DNA of 64,000 nucleotides from Turritopsis dohrnii (taxonomy: Eukaryota > Cnidaria > Hydrozoa > Anthoathecata > Oceaniidae): NCBI GenBank assembly GCA_027922465.2, contig BQMF02000068.1, positions 310,001-374,000 of the forward strand. The letters are read 5' to 3'. This document shows, in pieces, positions 10,037-22,494 of this stretch (position 1 is its first letter; each line of letters begins with the position of its first letter). The notes beneath the pieces are model-generated. The model did no database searches. It was not told the DNA's origin and worked only from the letters and a program-made list of their open reading frames with translations. The translations under genes and the position numbers were made by a program.

Positions 10037-13000
10037 TCTGCTACCACAGTTCGTGCATATCTTCCACGTGATCGATGGTTTGATTGGTATACGGTAATAA
10101 TGTTATAAAGCCTCACGTTTATTGGTTTTTTATTGGTCTTTTCAATGCTCCCTATAAACTCTTATTGCACTTTACCTCACGTTTGCTAAGTTTATTAAGT
10201 GTCATTTTAACATTGTAATTTCCGTTTCTTGTTTTTTTTTTGTTTTTTTTTTTGTAGGGAAGTCAAGCATCCATGAATTTGGTTGGTCAGCTCAAAACCT
10301 GGCCTATAGCTTTACATAAAATTGGACTTCATATTCGTGGTGGAAAGATCTTGCCAACACAAAAGCCAGCTAATAACACTTTTTTCAGGTAATGGAAGAA
10401 AATTTAGCGAAGTCAAGCGTTCATAGTTTAAGCCAATTTCAGTCTCTTCTTTTAAAGTATGAGGAGCTGTTCTTGGTATGCATAGAAGCGTTCACGATCA
10501 TCATGAGTCTAGTTGATAGGATCATGGTAACTTTGGATCTACTGATGCTGACTGCTTAAAAGCATGTTATTTTTTAGTCGTCAGAATCCAATGGGTTTAA
10601 TCGTTGCTCTCAATGATCAAAATGCTGCCAGTGGAACATTGTTTTGGGATGATGGAGATAGCTTAGGTAATGTCATTATGAAATACGTGTATAGCAGTTG
10701 ATTTTGGTTCTGTATCATAGCACTTATTGGTCATAGCATAAGCCGACTTGTAGAAAACGATAGGTGGAAGTGCTTTTCGGTTTTTCGAATATTCATCAAC
10801 TCAAAGTAAAGCTGCGTTTCCACTTAAGAAAAAATCAGTCGAAAAAGAAAATTTTTACTAGAAACACACGTACGTCACGGGTTGCTATGGTAATTTTGTT
10901 TCGACTCGAAAACTTCAGCATGATCGAACAAGTTGAAAATTTTCAACTTTTTCTGTGTTTTTCGCTCGAAAAATCATAGAGAGCCACTCAAGTTGCTTTA
11001 AATAAGCTGACTTGCGCATTTTTTAAAGATCAGCATCAAAACAAGATGGCGACGGGTTAGAGATGAGTCGGTGTATCTTAAAGTAGTAACGCACAAATCG
11101 CTTTTGAGCTGAAATACACTCCCGTCTTTAAGATGATTTTGTTATCTTTTGTGCTACATACTGCAACAACTTTTCACTGTTAGAAGGCGATATAATTTGA
11201 AAAACTATTCATGGTCAAATAATTTCCTTCACCAACCGATGGAATTCCCCTTTCCAAGATCTTTCCGCAAAGATTTTCCTAACCCAAAATCTTCTTTTTA
11301 AGCGTTTTTGTTTAAAAAAATGATGTTTATCGCAGCCACATTTTGTTTACATTTAAAATTGAAGCTTTCTGAAAAGAAAAGAAGTAGTGGAGATATAAAA
11401 AAGAAAATTTCGGCCGAAAAAATACTTTTCCGGATCGAAATTTTCTTTTTCGACTGACTTTTTCCTGAGTGGAAACGCAGCTTAACCTTTCGTAATTCTA
11501 CAATATACCTTTCTCGAATTTCTGTTTAAACGATGCATTGTGGCTGAGTTGTCGTGTCTAACCTCGCTTTTAATATTTAAACTGCTTTTAACTATCGGAA
11601 TGGGAATTGGAAATAATAGAGACTATTATTAAGTTATAAAGTAATGAAATCAGTGGAATCAATGAATGAAATGAATGAAAACGAGGTTAGATATGAAACT
11701 CAGTCACAATTTAGAGTTTAAACAGAAATCTTGGAAAAGTCTATTTCCATCTTAATTCGAAGACAAAGTGTGCACTTCTACACGATTGCAAGATTTGTAA
11801 AAAAAATTGCGAAAAAAAAGGCCTATTTTGATTATGCCGTGTCATTATTTCACTGCCAAAGTTAAGCAATTCGAATAACATTTTGATAATTTTATTAATT
11901 TCAGATTCGATCAGTGGTACGAAGTTTCTCCTGCTGCACTTTAATGCTACAAAGGTTTGTTGATGATATTGTCTTATTTGAATGACGCTAATTTGATCAT
12001 AGATCAGTCATCCTTAAGTATTTCAAAAGGAATACCCAATATGTCGTGATAAATGGAATAGTTCTGCAGCAAAGTTAAACTACTTACTTATAAGGTCATG
12101 TTTGATTGACAATGACTGTAAAATTACTAGCATCATTTGTAGCTAGTTATGTTTCAATCTTTAGAGTGGTTTGAACATTGATGTAGAGAGCAACGGTTAT
12201 CGCGATGCTGACAACCTCTTCTTTGAAGAAATCACCATTTTGGGTTTATCAAAGAAGGAAATAACTGGTATTACCATTGATGGAAAATCCCATGTAAATG
12301 ACAGTTCAGTGGAAGGAAAGTTACAGTAAAAATAATATTCAGTGATAATGAAATATGATGAAGTCTGATAACTACACACACAATATTTGGGCCATGCACT
12401 TAGGTTTTCACCGAGCCGATGTTTTTAAGTGATCTCCGTGAGAATTTAATATAACTGTCGAATGGGTGCAATATGGACATTCTTAAGCGGTATATGACAG
12501 TCAGAACCTTCAGTTTGGTTTTATCAGTTTTTTCATCGTTCGAATGGGATATATTGATTCCCTCGATATTCATTGTGGTCTTGATGGTCCTTTCTTAAAA
12601 AAAGCTTAATGTAAATCAAAGGTCAAGTTTCTTGACTGAGATTGAAGTCATAAAAATTAAGGAGAAGGACATTAAAAGATGATTAGAATATAAGGAAATC
12701 ATCAATTTAAAAGACTCCCAAATAAAACAGACACCAAAGAAGTAATACGTTCTTCTTTTACTGTTGATTAAGGAGAAGACTGTTGTTTTGTTTTGTTGGG
12801 TTTTTTTTTTTTGGATCATTCAATTAATTTGCAAGATTAATTTAAATGAGAATCAACAATTTGTGTAATTTGATATTAATAATTCTATGATTTTAACTTT
12901 CCAAGTGTCATTTTCAATCAGGTGGTGCTAAAGGAATTGAAGCTACAAATCACATCACCGCATAATATCACGTGGCATATAAAAGAAGTGAAAAATAATT

Positions 13001-13074
13001 CAGTGAAGAATTCTTACTCGTTCGTTTTGATGGTCCACCTGTTGATTGTTGGGATTATCAGTCAATGGATGTGA
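10037..13074 (+). pseudogene. GH31 alpha-glucosidase fragment, copy 2 (last six exons, broken splice donor)
   Basis: Exons are e0 10037-10093 ('SATTVRAYLPRDRWFDWYT'), e1 10258-10388, e2 10578-10666, e3 11905-11954, e4 12165-12320 and e5 12922-13074. Coding sequence is almost identical to copy 1, but nothing upstream of e0 is present. The duplication junction lies about 15 bp before e0, so promoter, signal peptide and catalytic domain are missing. The donor after e4 is TT (12321-12322) instead of the GT found in copies 1, 3 and 4. Reading through would add two residues and then stop. The last codons read 'SQWM' where copy 1 has 'SHWM'. It is unlikely to make an enzyme by itself, though read-through from copy 1 into these exons is conceivable. 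Confidence 0.85.
10810..11482. mobile_element. PIF/Harbinger-like MITE in GH31 copy 2 intron
   Basis: Near-identical counterpart of the element at 736-1409. It has the same AGCTGCGTTTCCACT ends and TAA duplication (10807-10809 and 11483-11485). Confidence 0.75.
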
Positions 13075-13342
13075 ATTAGTGATGGTTGTTAGCATTTTCT
13101 TTTCTCTTTACCAGTTCTTTTTTATATACAAGACATTCTTTCATACAAAAAATTTTAGAAACCCCAAATTTGCACGTCGTTATATTCAGAAATGAGATAG
13201 GCCTTATTCTGAATATTGTTGGATATATGGCTGATATAAGTTCTCTGGTAAATTGCCGATAATGTTTTGACACCGTGTTAACGAATTCGTTGAAACACCA
13301 CTGCGAATGAGTATATTTCTATAAAAATATACACATGATTTC

Positions 13343-13348
13343 AATAAA
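13343..13348 (+). promoter_or_regulatory. Polyadenylation signal of GH31 copy 2
   Basis: AATAAA at the position equivalent to 6143 in copy 1. Confidence 0.45.
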
Positions 13349-15061
13349 AATGCTCTTCATCGTAGTGGCTTTTGACGATTTTGTTGCTGACGTTGAGTAT
13401 AATAATTGAATTGGCCGTTCCCGGAATGCTATTATCTCCTTGACCAAATAATACATCTACCACGATGCAATGATTGGAAATCATTAAAATTGTTTTCGAT
13501 CGATGATAAATGGGTTTCTGATGCTCTTTCAGCTATTTAGACGATGCTATATTTTCGCTTTGTGGTAGTGATATTATGTGGTAAGGAGATATTATTGTCC
13601 GGAAAACAGCAAATAGACATTTTCTCGAGTTTCAGTTTAAACAATATGCTTCAGCCGAATCAACATTACTGACCCGACTTTGAAAATATTAATGTTGACG
13701 GTCTGAAATCCTCTTGTAAATTTTTCTTGATGAAGATAGCATGAAACATATATATGTAGGGTGTTTTTTTTATTTTTATACTGGAGAGAGATGAAGTTGT
13801 AAATATATAATTAGAAAATAAATTACAGATTGTACTTTCTTACTGATTGAAAATTATTTTTAAAGATTAGAGCTTTTTTTTACTAAGGAGTAACAACCTT
13901 TCAATTTTCGGCATTTGTTAATCTTTGTTCTTGTGTAAGAAACTGATTTGAGATTAATGTATTGATTTAAAGGCAATTTATTATAAAAATTGAAATCAGA
14001 AATAAATGAAGAATGAAGTGAAGAGTGTGACTTATTCTTCCCATTTCATATCATGTTCTTGATTTAAATGTTTCATCTACGCCCGCTTAAGTTGTCGTTT
14101 TCAACAAATTCAAACTTTCCCTAGCACCCTTTACATCCAGTCCGCCAAGGCAAATTATGTGTTTGGTTCATATAAAAATGAAAAGGATATTTTTCGATTG
14201 GGGGAATCTTTGAAGGGTTTTAAAACAAGGCGTTTAAGCAATTGGGGAAACCTCTTTTGACTGTTAAGGTACTTTCTTAGTGCGTAGCTGTGGAACTTCG
14301 AGATGCCATGGAAATGAGACCTGAACACCGTACCATTGCTCCGAAAGAATAAAGAAGTACGGTAAATGACGAAAAACCTCTGGTCACCATAAAAGTATTA
14401 CACCATTGCCTTTCTTCCTCATTGATGTCACAACAATAAGAGCACGTGCATCAATTTTGATAAGGAAGATTTAGGTATTTTCAATTACCCTCCAAAGCTT
14501 TATAGATATGGAAACATACATATTGTTTCGATAAACCGAATCACTTGAACAATTTTTTCATACAGGCTATACAGTAACTACTAAAGTTTTATTGTGAACT
14601 GGAACGGCTATTAAAGTTTAACTGTGCGTTTATGAGAGCAGTTATCCCGTGTTAACTTTTACAACCCCGGAAAACTATATACAACCTAGTCAATCCCGAG
14701 CAGCGTTTTCCAAAAAATCAAATAACATGCCATTATTAGTGAGTAAGCGCATGCACATTTACGTTAATTTGAAAGATCATTTTTTGCCACCAACAACACC
14801 GATTATTCCACTTGTTGACTCGCTTCGATAAAAAAAAACGAGGTTAGATATGAAACTCAGTCACAATTTAGAGTTTAAACAGAAATCTTGGAAAAGTCTA
14901 TTTCCATCTTAATTCGAAGACAAAGTGTGCACTTCTACACGATTGCAAGATTTGTAAAAAAAATTGCGAAAAAAAAGGCCTATTTTGATTATGCCGTGTC
15001 ATTATTTCACTGCCAAAGTTAAGCAATTCGAATAACATTTTGATAATTTTATTAATTTCAG

Positions 15062-16231
15062 ATTCGATCAGTGGTACGAAGTTTCTCCTGCTGCACTTTA
15101 ATGCTACAAAGGTTTGTTGATGATATTGTCTTATTTGAATGACGCTAATTTGATCATAGATCAGTCATCCTTAAGTATTTCAAAAGGAATACCCAATATG
15201 TCGTGATAAATGGAATAGTTCTGCAGCAAAGTTAAACTACTTACTTATAAGGTCATGTTTGATTGACAATGACTGTAAAATTACTAGCATCATTTGTAGC
15301 TAGTTATGTTTCAATCTTTAGAGTGGTTTGAACATTGATGTAGAGAGCAACGGTTATCGCGATGCTGACAACCTCTTCTTTGAAGAAATCACCATTTTGG
15401 GTTTATCAAAGAAGGAAATAACTGGTATTACCATTGATGGAAAATCCCATGTAAATGACAGTTCAGTGGAAGGAAAGGTACAGTAAAAATAATATTCAGT
15501 GATAATGAAATATGATGAAGTCTGATAACTACACACACAATATTTGGGCCATGCACTTAGGTTTTCACCGAGCCGATGTTTTTAAGTGATCTCCGTGAGA
15601 GTTTAATATAACTGTCGAATGGGTTCAATATGGACATTCTTAAGCGGTATATGACAGTCAGAACCTTCAGTTTGGTTTTATCAGTTTTTTCATCGTTCGA
15701 ATGGGATATATTGATTCCCTCGATATTCATTGTGGTCTTGATGGTCCTTTCTTAAAAAAAGCTTAATGTAAATCAAAGGTCAAGTTTCTTGACTGAGATT
15801 GAAGTCATAAAAATTAAGGAGAAGGACATTAAAAGATGATTAGAATATAAGGAAATCATCAATTTAAAAGACTCCCAAATAAAACAGACACCAAAGAAGT
15901 AATACGTTCTTCTTTTACTGTTGATTAAGGAGAAGACTGTTGTTTTGTTTTGTTGGGTTTTTTTTTTTTGGATCATTCAATTAATTTGCAAGATTAATTT
16001 AAATGAGAATCAACAATTTGTGTAATTTGATATTAATAATTCTATGATTTTAACTTTCCAAGTGTCATTTTCAATCAGGTGGTGCTAAAGGAATTGAAGC
16101 TACAAATCACATCACCGCATAATATCACGTGGCATATAAAAGAAGTGAAAAATAATTCAGTGAAGAATTCTTACTCGTTCGTTTTGATGGTCCACCTGTT
16201 GATTGTTGGGATTATCAGTCAATGGATGTGA
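15062..16231 (+). pseudogene. GH31 fragment, copy 3 (last three exons only)
   Basis: Exons are e3 15062-15111, e4 15322-15477 and e5 16079-16231, inside the second 3157-bp unit. Splice sites are intact, including the GT donor after e4. No upstream GH31 exon lies between this unit and the end of copy 2. These exons cover only the last roughly 120 residues of the enzyme, so they cannot encode a working glucosidase alone. They could be used only as alternative 3' exons of a transcript starting further left. A polyadenylation signal is at 16500-16505. Confidence 0.85.
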
Positions 16232-18218
16232 ATTAGTGATGGTTGTTAGCATTTTCTTTTCTCTTTACCAGTTCTTTTTTATATACAAGACATTCTTTCA
16301 TACAAAAAATTTTAGAAACCCCAAATTTGCACGTCGTTATATTCAGAAATGAGATAGGCCTTATTCTGAATATTGTTGGATATATGGCTGATATAAGTTC
16401 TCTGGTAAATTGCCGATAATGTTTTGACACCGTGTTAACGAATTCGTTGAAACACCACTGCGAATGAGTATATTTCTATAAAAATATACACATGATTTCA
16501 ATAAAAATGCTCTTCATCGTAGTGGCTTTTGACGATTTTGTTGCTGACGTTGAGTATAATAATTGAATTGGCCGTTCCCGGAATGCTATTATCTCCTTGA
16601 CCAAATAATACATCTACCACGATGCAATGATTGGAAATCATTAAAATTGTTTTCGATCGATGATAAATGGGTTTCTGATGCTCTTTCAGCTATTTAGACG
16701 ATGCTATATTTTCGCTTTGTGGTAGTGATATTATGTGGTAAGGAGATATTATTGTCCGGAAAACAGCAAATAGACATTTTCTCGAGTTTCAGTTTAAACA
16801 ATATGCTTCAGCCGAATCAACATTACTGACCCGACTTTGAAAATATTAATGTTGACGGTCTGAAATCCTCTTGTAAATTTTTCTTGATGAAGATAGCATG
16901 AAACATATATATGTAGGGTGTTTTTTTTATTTTTATACTGGAGAGAGATGAAGTTGTAAATATATAATTAGAAAATAAATTACAGATTGTACTTTCTTAC
17001 TGATTGAAAATTATTTTTAAAGATTAGAGCTTTTTTTTACTAAGGAGTAACAACCTTTCAATTTTCGGCATTTGTTAATCTTTGTTCTTGTGTAAGAAAC
17101 TGATTTGAGATTAATGTATTGATTTAAAGGCAATTTATTATAAAAATTGAAATCAGAAATAAATGAAGAATGAAGTGAAGAGTGTGACTTATTCTTCCCA
17201 TTTCATATCATGTTCTTGATTTAAATGTTTCATCTACGCCCGCTTAAGTTGTCGTTTTCAACAAATTCAAACTTTCCCTAGCACCCTTTACATCCAGTCC
17301 GCCAAGGCAAATTATGTGTTTGGTTCATATAAAAATGAAAAGGATATTTTTCGATTGGGGGAATCTTTGAAGGGTTTTAAAACAAGGCGTTTAAGCAATT
17401 GGGGAAACCTCTTTTGACTGTTAAGGTACTTTCTTAGTGCGTAGCTGTGGAACTTCGAGATGCCATGGAAATGAGACCTGAACACCGTACCATTGCTCCG
17501 AAAGAATAAAGAAGTACGGTAAATGACGAAAAACCTCTGGTCACCATAAAAGTATTACACCATTGCCTTTCTTCCTCATTGATGTCACAACAATAAGAGC
17601 ACGTGCATCAATTTTGATAAGGAAGATTTAGGTATTTTCAATTACCCTCCAAAGCTTTATAGATATGGAAACATACATATTGTTTCGATAAACCGAATCA
17701 CTTGAACAATTTTTTCATACAGGCTATACAGTAACTACTAAAGTTTTATTGTGAACTGGAACGGCTATTAAAGTTTAACTGTGCGTTTATGAGAGCAGTT
17801 ATCCCGTGTTAACTTTTACAACCCCGGAAAACTATATACAACCTAGTCAATCCCGAGCAGCGTTTTCCAAAAAATCAAATAACATGCCATTATTAGTGAG
17901 TAAGCGCATGCACATTTACGTTAATTTGAAAGATCATTTTTTGCCACCAACAACACCGATTATTCCACTTGTTGACTCGCTTCGATAAAAAAAAACGAGG
18001 TTAGATATGAAACTCAGTCACAATTTAGAGTTTAAACAGAAATCTTGGAAAAGTCTATTTCCATCTTAATTCGAAGACAAAGTGTGCACTTCTACACGAT
18101 TGCAAGATTTGTAAAAAAAATTGCGAAAAAAAAGGCCTATTTTGATTATGCCGTGTCATTATTTCACTGCCAAAGTTAAGCAATTCGAATAACATTTTGA
18201 TAATTTTATTAATTTCAG

Positions 18219-19388
18219 ATTCGATCAGTGGTACGAAGTTTCTCCTGCTGCACTTTAATGCTACAAAGGTTTGTTGATGATATTGTCTTATTTGAATGAC
18301 GCTAATTTGATCATAGATCAGTCATCCTTAAGTATTTCAAAAGGAATACCCAATATGTCGTGATAAATGGAATAGTTCTGCAGCAAAGTTAAACTACTTA
18401 CTTATAAGGTCATGTTTGATTGACAATGACTGTAAAATTACTAGCATCATTTGTAGCTAGTTATGTTTCAATCTTTAGAGTGGTTTGAACATTGATGTAG
18501 AGAGCAACGGTTATCGCGATGCTGACAACCTCTTCTTTGAAGAAATCACCATTTTGGGTTTATCAAAGAAGGAAATAACTGGTATTACCATTGATGGAAA
18601 ATCCCATGTAAATGACAGTTCAGTGGAAGGAAAGGTACAGTAAAAATAATATTCAGTGATAATGAAATATGATGAAGTCTGATAACTACACACACAATAT
18701 TTGGGCCATGCACTTAGGTTTTCACCGAGCCGATGTTTTTAAGTGATCTCCGTGAGAGTTTAATATAACTGTCGAATGGGTTCAATATGGACATTCTTAA
18801 GCGGTATATGACAGTCAGAACCTTCAGTTTGGTTTTATCAGTTTTTTCATCGTTCGAATGGGATATATTGATTCCCTCGATATTCATTGTGGTCTTGATG
18901 GTCCTTTCTTAAAAAAAGCTTAATGTAAATCAAAGGTCAAGTTTCTTGACTGAGATTGAAGTCATAAAAATTAAGGAGAAGGACATTAAAAGATGATTAG
19001 AATATAAGGAAATCATCAATTTAAAAGACTCCCAAATAAAACAGACACCAAAGAAGTAATACGTTCTTCTTTTACTGTTGATTAAGGAGAAGACTGTTGT
19101 TTTGTTTTGTTGGGTTTTTTTTTTTTGGATCATTCAATTAATTTGCAAGATTAATTTAAATGAGAATCAACAATTTGTGTAATTTGATATTAATAATTCT
19201 ATGATTTTAACTTTCCAAGTGTCATTTTCAATCAGGTGGTGCTAAAGGAATTGAAGCTACAAATCACATCACCGCATAATATCACGTGGCATATAAAAGA
19301 AGTGAAAAATAATTCAGTGAAGAATTCTTACTCGTTCGTTTTGATGGTCCACCTGTTGATTGTTGGGATTATCAGTCAATGGATGTGA
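18219..19388 (+). pseudogene. GH31 fragment, copy 4 (last three exons only)
   Basis: Exons are e3 18219-18268, e4 18479-18634 and e5 19236-19388, in the third unit. By eye the exons are identical to copy 3, with intact splice sites and a polyadenylation signal at 19657-19662. The same limits apply as for copy 3: no promoter, no signal peptide and no catalytic domain. Confidence 0.85.
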
Positions 19389-21150
19389 ATTAGTGATGGT
19401 TGTTAGCATTTTCTTTTCTCTTTACCAGTTCTTTTTTATATACAAGACATTCTTTCATACAAAAAATTTTAGAAACCCCAAATTTGCACGTCGTTATATT
19501 CAGAAATGAGATAGGCCTTATTCTGAATATTGTTGGATATATGGCTGATATAAGTTCTCTGGTAAATTGCCGATAATGTTTTGACACCGTGTTAACGAAT
19601 TCGTTGAAACACCACTGCGAATGAGTATATTTCTATAAAAATATACACATGATTTCAATAAAAATGCTCTTCATCGTAGTGGCTTTTGACGATTTTGTTG
19701 CTGACGTTGAGTATAATAATTGAATTGGCCGTTCCCGGAATGCTATTATCTCCTTGACCAAATAATACATCTACCACGATGCAATGATTGGAAATCATTA
19801 AAATTGTTTTCGATCGATGATAAATGGGTTTCTGATGCTCTTTCAGCTATTTAGACGATGCTATATTTTCGCTTTGTGGTAGTGATATTATGTGGTAAGG
19901 AGATATTATTGTCCGGAAAACAGCAAATAGACATTTTCTCGAGTTTCAGTTTAAACAATATGCTTCAGCCGAATCAACATTACTGACCCGACTTTGAAAA
20001 TATTAATGTTGACGGTCTGAAATCCTCTTGTAAATTTTTCTTGATGAAGATAGCATGAAACATATATATGTAGGGTGTTTTTTTTATTTTTATACTGGAG
20101 AGAGATGAAGTTGTAAATATATAATTAGAAAATAAATTACAGATTGTACTTTCTTACTGATTGAAAATTATTTTTAAAGATTAGAGCTTTTTTTTACTAA
20201 GGAGTAACAACCTTTCAATTTTCGGCATTTGTTAATCTTTGTTCTTGTGTAAGAAACTGATTTGAGATTAATGTATTGATTTAAAGGCAATTTATTATAA
20301 AAATTGAAATCAGAAATAAATGAAGAATGAAGTGAAGAGTGTGACTTATTCTTCCCATTTCATATCATGTTCTTGATTTAAATGTTTCATCTACGCCCGC
20401 TTAAGTTGTCGTTTTCAACAAATTCAAACTTTCCCTAGCACCCTTTACATCCAGTCCGCCAAGGCAAATTATGTGTTTGGTTCATATAAAAATGAAAAGG
20501 ATATTTTTCGATTGGGGGAATCTTTGAAGGGTTTTAAAACAAGGCGTTTAAGCAATTGGGGAAACCTCTTTTGACTGTTAAGGTACTTTCTTAGTGCGTA
20601 GCTGTGGAACTTCGAGATGCCATGGAAATGAGACCTGAACACCGTATCATTGCTCCGAAAGAATAAAGAAGTACGGTAAATGACGAAAAACCTCTGGTCA
20701 CCATAAAAGTATTACACCATTGCCTTTCTTCCTCATTGATGTCACAACAATAAGAGCACGTGCATCAATTTTGATAAGGAAGATTTAGGTATTTTCAATT
20801 ACCCTCCAAAGCTTTATAGATATGGAAACATACATATTGTTTTGATAAACCGAATCACTTGAACAATTTTTTCATACAGGCTATACAGTAACTACTAAAG
20901 TTTTATTGTGAACTGGAACGGCTATTAAAGTTTAACTGTGCGTTTATGAGAGCAGTTATCCCGTGTTAACTTTTACAACCCCGGAAAACTATATACAACC
21001 TAGTCAATCCCGAGCAGCGTTTTCCAAAAAATCAAATAACATGCCATTATTAGTGAGTAAGCGCATGCACATTTACGTTAATTTGAAAGATCATTTTTTG
21101 CCACCAACAACACCGATTATTCCACTTGTTGACTCGCTTCGATAAAAAAA

Positions 21151-21151
<1 letters not shown>

Positions 21152-21185
<34 letters not shown>
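21152..21185. repeat. 34-base poly-C tract
   Basis: An uninterrupted run of 34 C at the right edge of the triplication. The equivalent place after copy 1 (about 7628) has only TCCC. The minus strand is a G-run able to form a G-quadruplex. Open frames with proline or glycine runs across it are chance. Confidence 0.95.
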
Positions 21186-21187
<2 letters not shown>

Positions 21188-21576
21188 CATACAGCCAAAT
21201 AACCACGACTCGTCATGTATTGAACACCGTACCACCATTCTTACTTTACCCTACCCGGCTCAACCCACTTCTTATAAATCCATAATCAACCCCCTTAACC
21301 GTGATTTTCTTATGTGATTTGTTGCAAATAACACAGCAGGCCTGACTGATCTTGCCTGCTTTAGCAAGCTATATTTATCGCTAAACAAACAAAGTTTACT
21401 TATAACATAGAAATAAGATGTTTTGTATGCCTACGCTTGCATAACTCTATTTTTGATTCCTTGTTTTATGAACAATAAAACAAAGCGTACTTCTTAGAAG
21501 AGCAATCATATTAAAAAAGACCGCATAACATTAAAATACTTTGTGGGTTCATTTTTTGTTTGTTGTGAAGTTTAAG

Positions 21577-22494
21577 ATGTTTAACTATCCTTTAACGTTT
21601 CAAACCGAAGAAGAACATGTTAAACACATTCAGGAACATAGTTTCTTCTACAAGAAGTATTTAAGAGAAGATGCTGGCAAAATTAACCAAGAAATTCCTT
21701 TTGTTCCAAAGAAACGAGCACTCGAAGATGAAGATGTTCAAGAAAATTTGAGCACGCAGGAATTGTGTGTGAAAATAAAAAAACTTGAAGACGAATATGC
21801 AGAAACGAAAAAAGAAAAGGACGATTTGAAGAAAGAAAATATAGAGAAAGATACTCAAATCAAAGAACAAAAGAAAATAACTCAAGCAGCCAATCGTCTT
21901 ATTCAAAGGACTGCTGCAAACTCGAGTATTCCTTCACCTTCAAAAGGAAAGACTTTTGAAGAAGAAATTCGATATGCCATCAAGATTTGTCCAGCTATGA
22001 AAGATTTCGTAATTGATGAATCCAGTGGTCCAAAAAAATGTGATATTCGACTCACACTTGAGGGCAAAACTGCAGCTATTGAAGCTAAAAATTGGAAAAA
22101 TCCTATCAAAAAAAGAGAATTGGACAGGTTTGATCGTGATAGGGCACAGTTTTTCACATCAATCTTTTGGAGCAAGGAATCCCATATCCAAGGGAAGGTA
22201 ACAAAAGAGCATGATTTTTGCTTAAAAGATGATGTGCTGTATCTTTGGGAAAGTAATGTTGAAGTAGGAGTTAGATTGGCAGCCATTTTTATTCGTACAC
22301 GTTTGCACATTATCAGTGAAGGCAAAAATGATGCAAACGTTGACTTGATCAAGAAGATGTTTGACATGATGTTGAATCATTACAAAAGCTTTGGCCAGAT
22401 TAAACATCTAGTGAGAGAGTTGGACAAAACAATATTGAATGATTTCCAAACAATTACTGGTATGTTGGAAAAAACTAAAATAAAAGTAAAGTAA
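21577..22494 (+). CDS. Coiled-coil PD-(D/E)XK nuclease-like protein, paralog 2 (C-terminus frameshifted)
   Basis: ATG at 21577 aligns with the start of paralog 1. The frame upstream of it has no better ATG. The product is 305 residues with the same plan: 'EEEHVKHIQEHSFFY', 'PKKR', a coiled coil, then E ('KTFEEE'), D ('KCDIRL') and 'IEAKNW', followed by 'RFDRDR'. I count about 45 differences from paralog 1 over 304 aligned residues, with a dense patch just after the EAK motif. The frame stops after 'KIKVK', whereas paralog 1 continues about 45 residues. The lost tail is still readable in another frame at about 22494-22595 ('HHLYLAP...GRPSYY'), so a small indel has truncated it. The catalytic motifs remain, so it may still function. 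Confidence 0.68.
   Translation: MFNYPLTFQTEEEHVKHIQEHSFFYKKYLREDAGKINQEIPFVPKKRALEDEDVQENLSTQELCVKIKKLEDEYAETKKEKDDLKKENIEKDTQIKEQKKITQAANRLIQRTAANSSIPSPSKGKTFEEEIRYAIKICPAMKDFVIDESSGPKKCDIRLTLEGKTAAIEAKNWKNPIKKRELDRFDRDRAQFFTSIFWSKESHIQGKVTKEHDFCLKDDVLYLWESNVEVGVRLAAIFIRTRLHIISEGKNDANVDLIKKMFDMMLNHYKSFGQIKHLVRELDKTILNDFQTITGMLEKTKIKVK

Larger units (their letters stand above)
11681..21151 (+). repeat. Three tandem copies of a 3157-bp unit (GH31 exons e3-e5 plus 3' region)
   Basis: Units begin at 11681, 14838 and 17995, each with ACGAGGTTAG, and all internal landmarks repeat at exactly 3157 bp. Each junction joins the A-run after CTCGCTTCGAT to the AAAACGAGG of the next unit, so the break lies in a short A-tract shared by both sides. 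Only a few single-base differences separate the units, e.g. 12321 G-to-T in unit 1 only, and 20644 and 20841 in unit 3 only. That points to a very recent event or, less likely, an assembly artefact. Confidence 0.9.

Noticed and set aside
11681..21151. Short minus- and plus-strand open frames repeated with 3157-bp period
   Set aside because: They are carried by the tandem unit, overlap real GH31 exons or introns on the other strand, and have no recognisable domain.
21050..21317. Open frames with polyproline or polyglycine across the C tract
   Set aside because: Produced by the homopolymer; no homology, and the same region after copy 1 has no such frame.
21541..21576. Upstream extension of nuclease paralog 2 (12 extra residues from a TTG)
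   Set aside because: No ATG there; the ATG at 21577 aligns exactly with the start of paralog 1.
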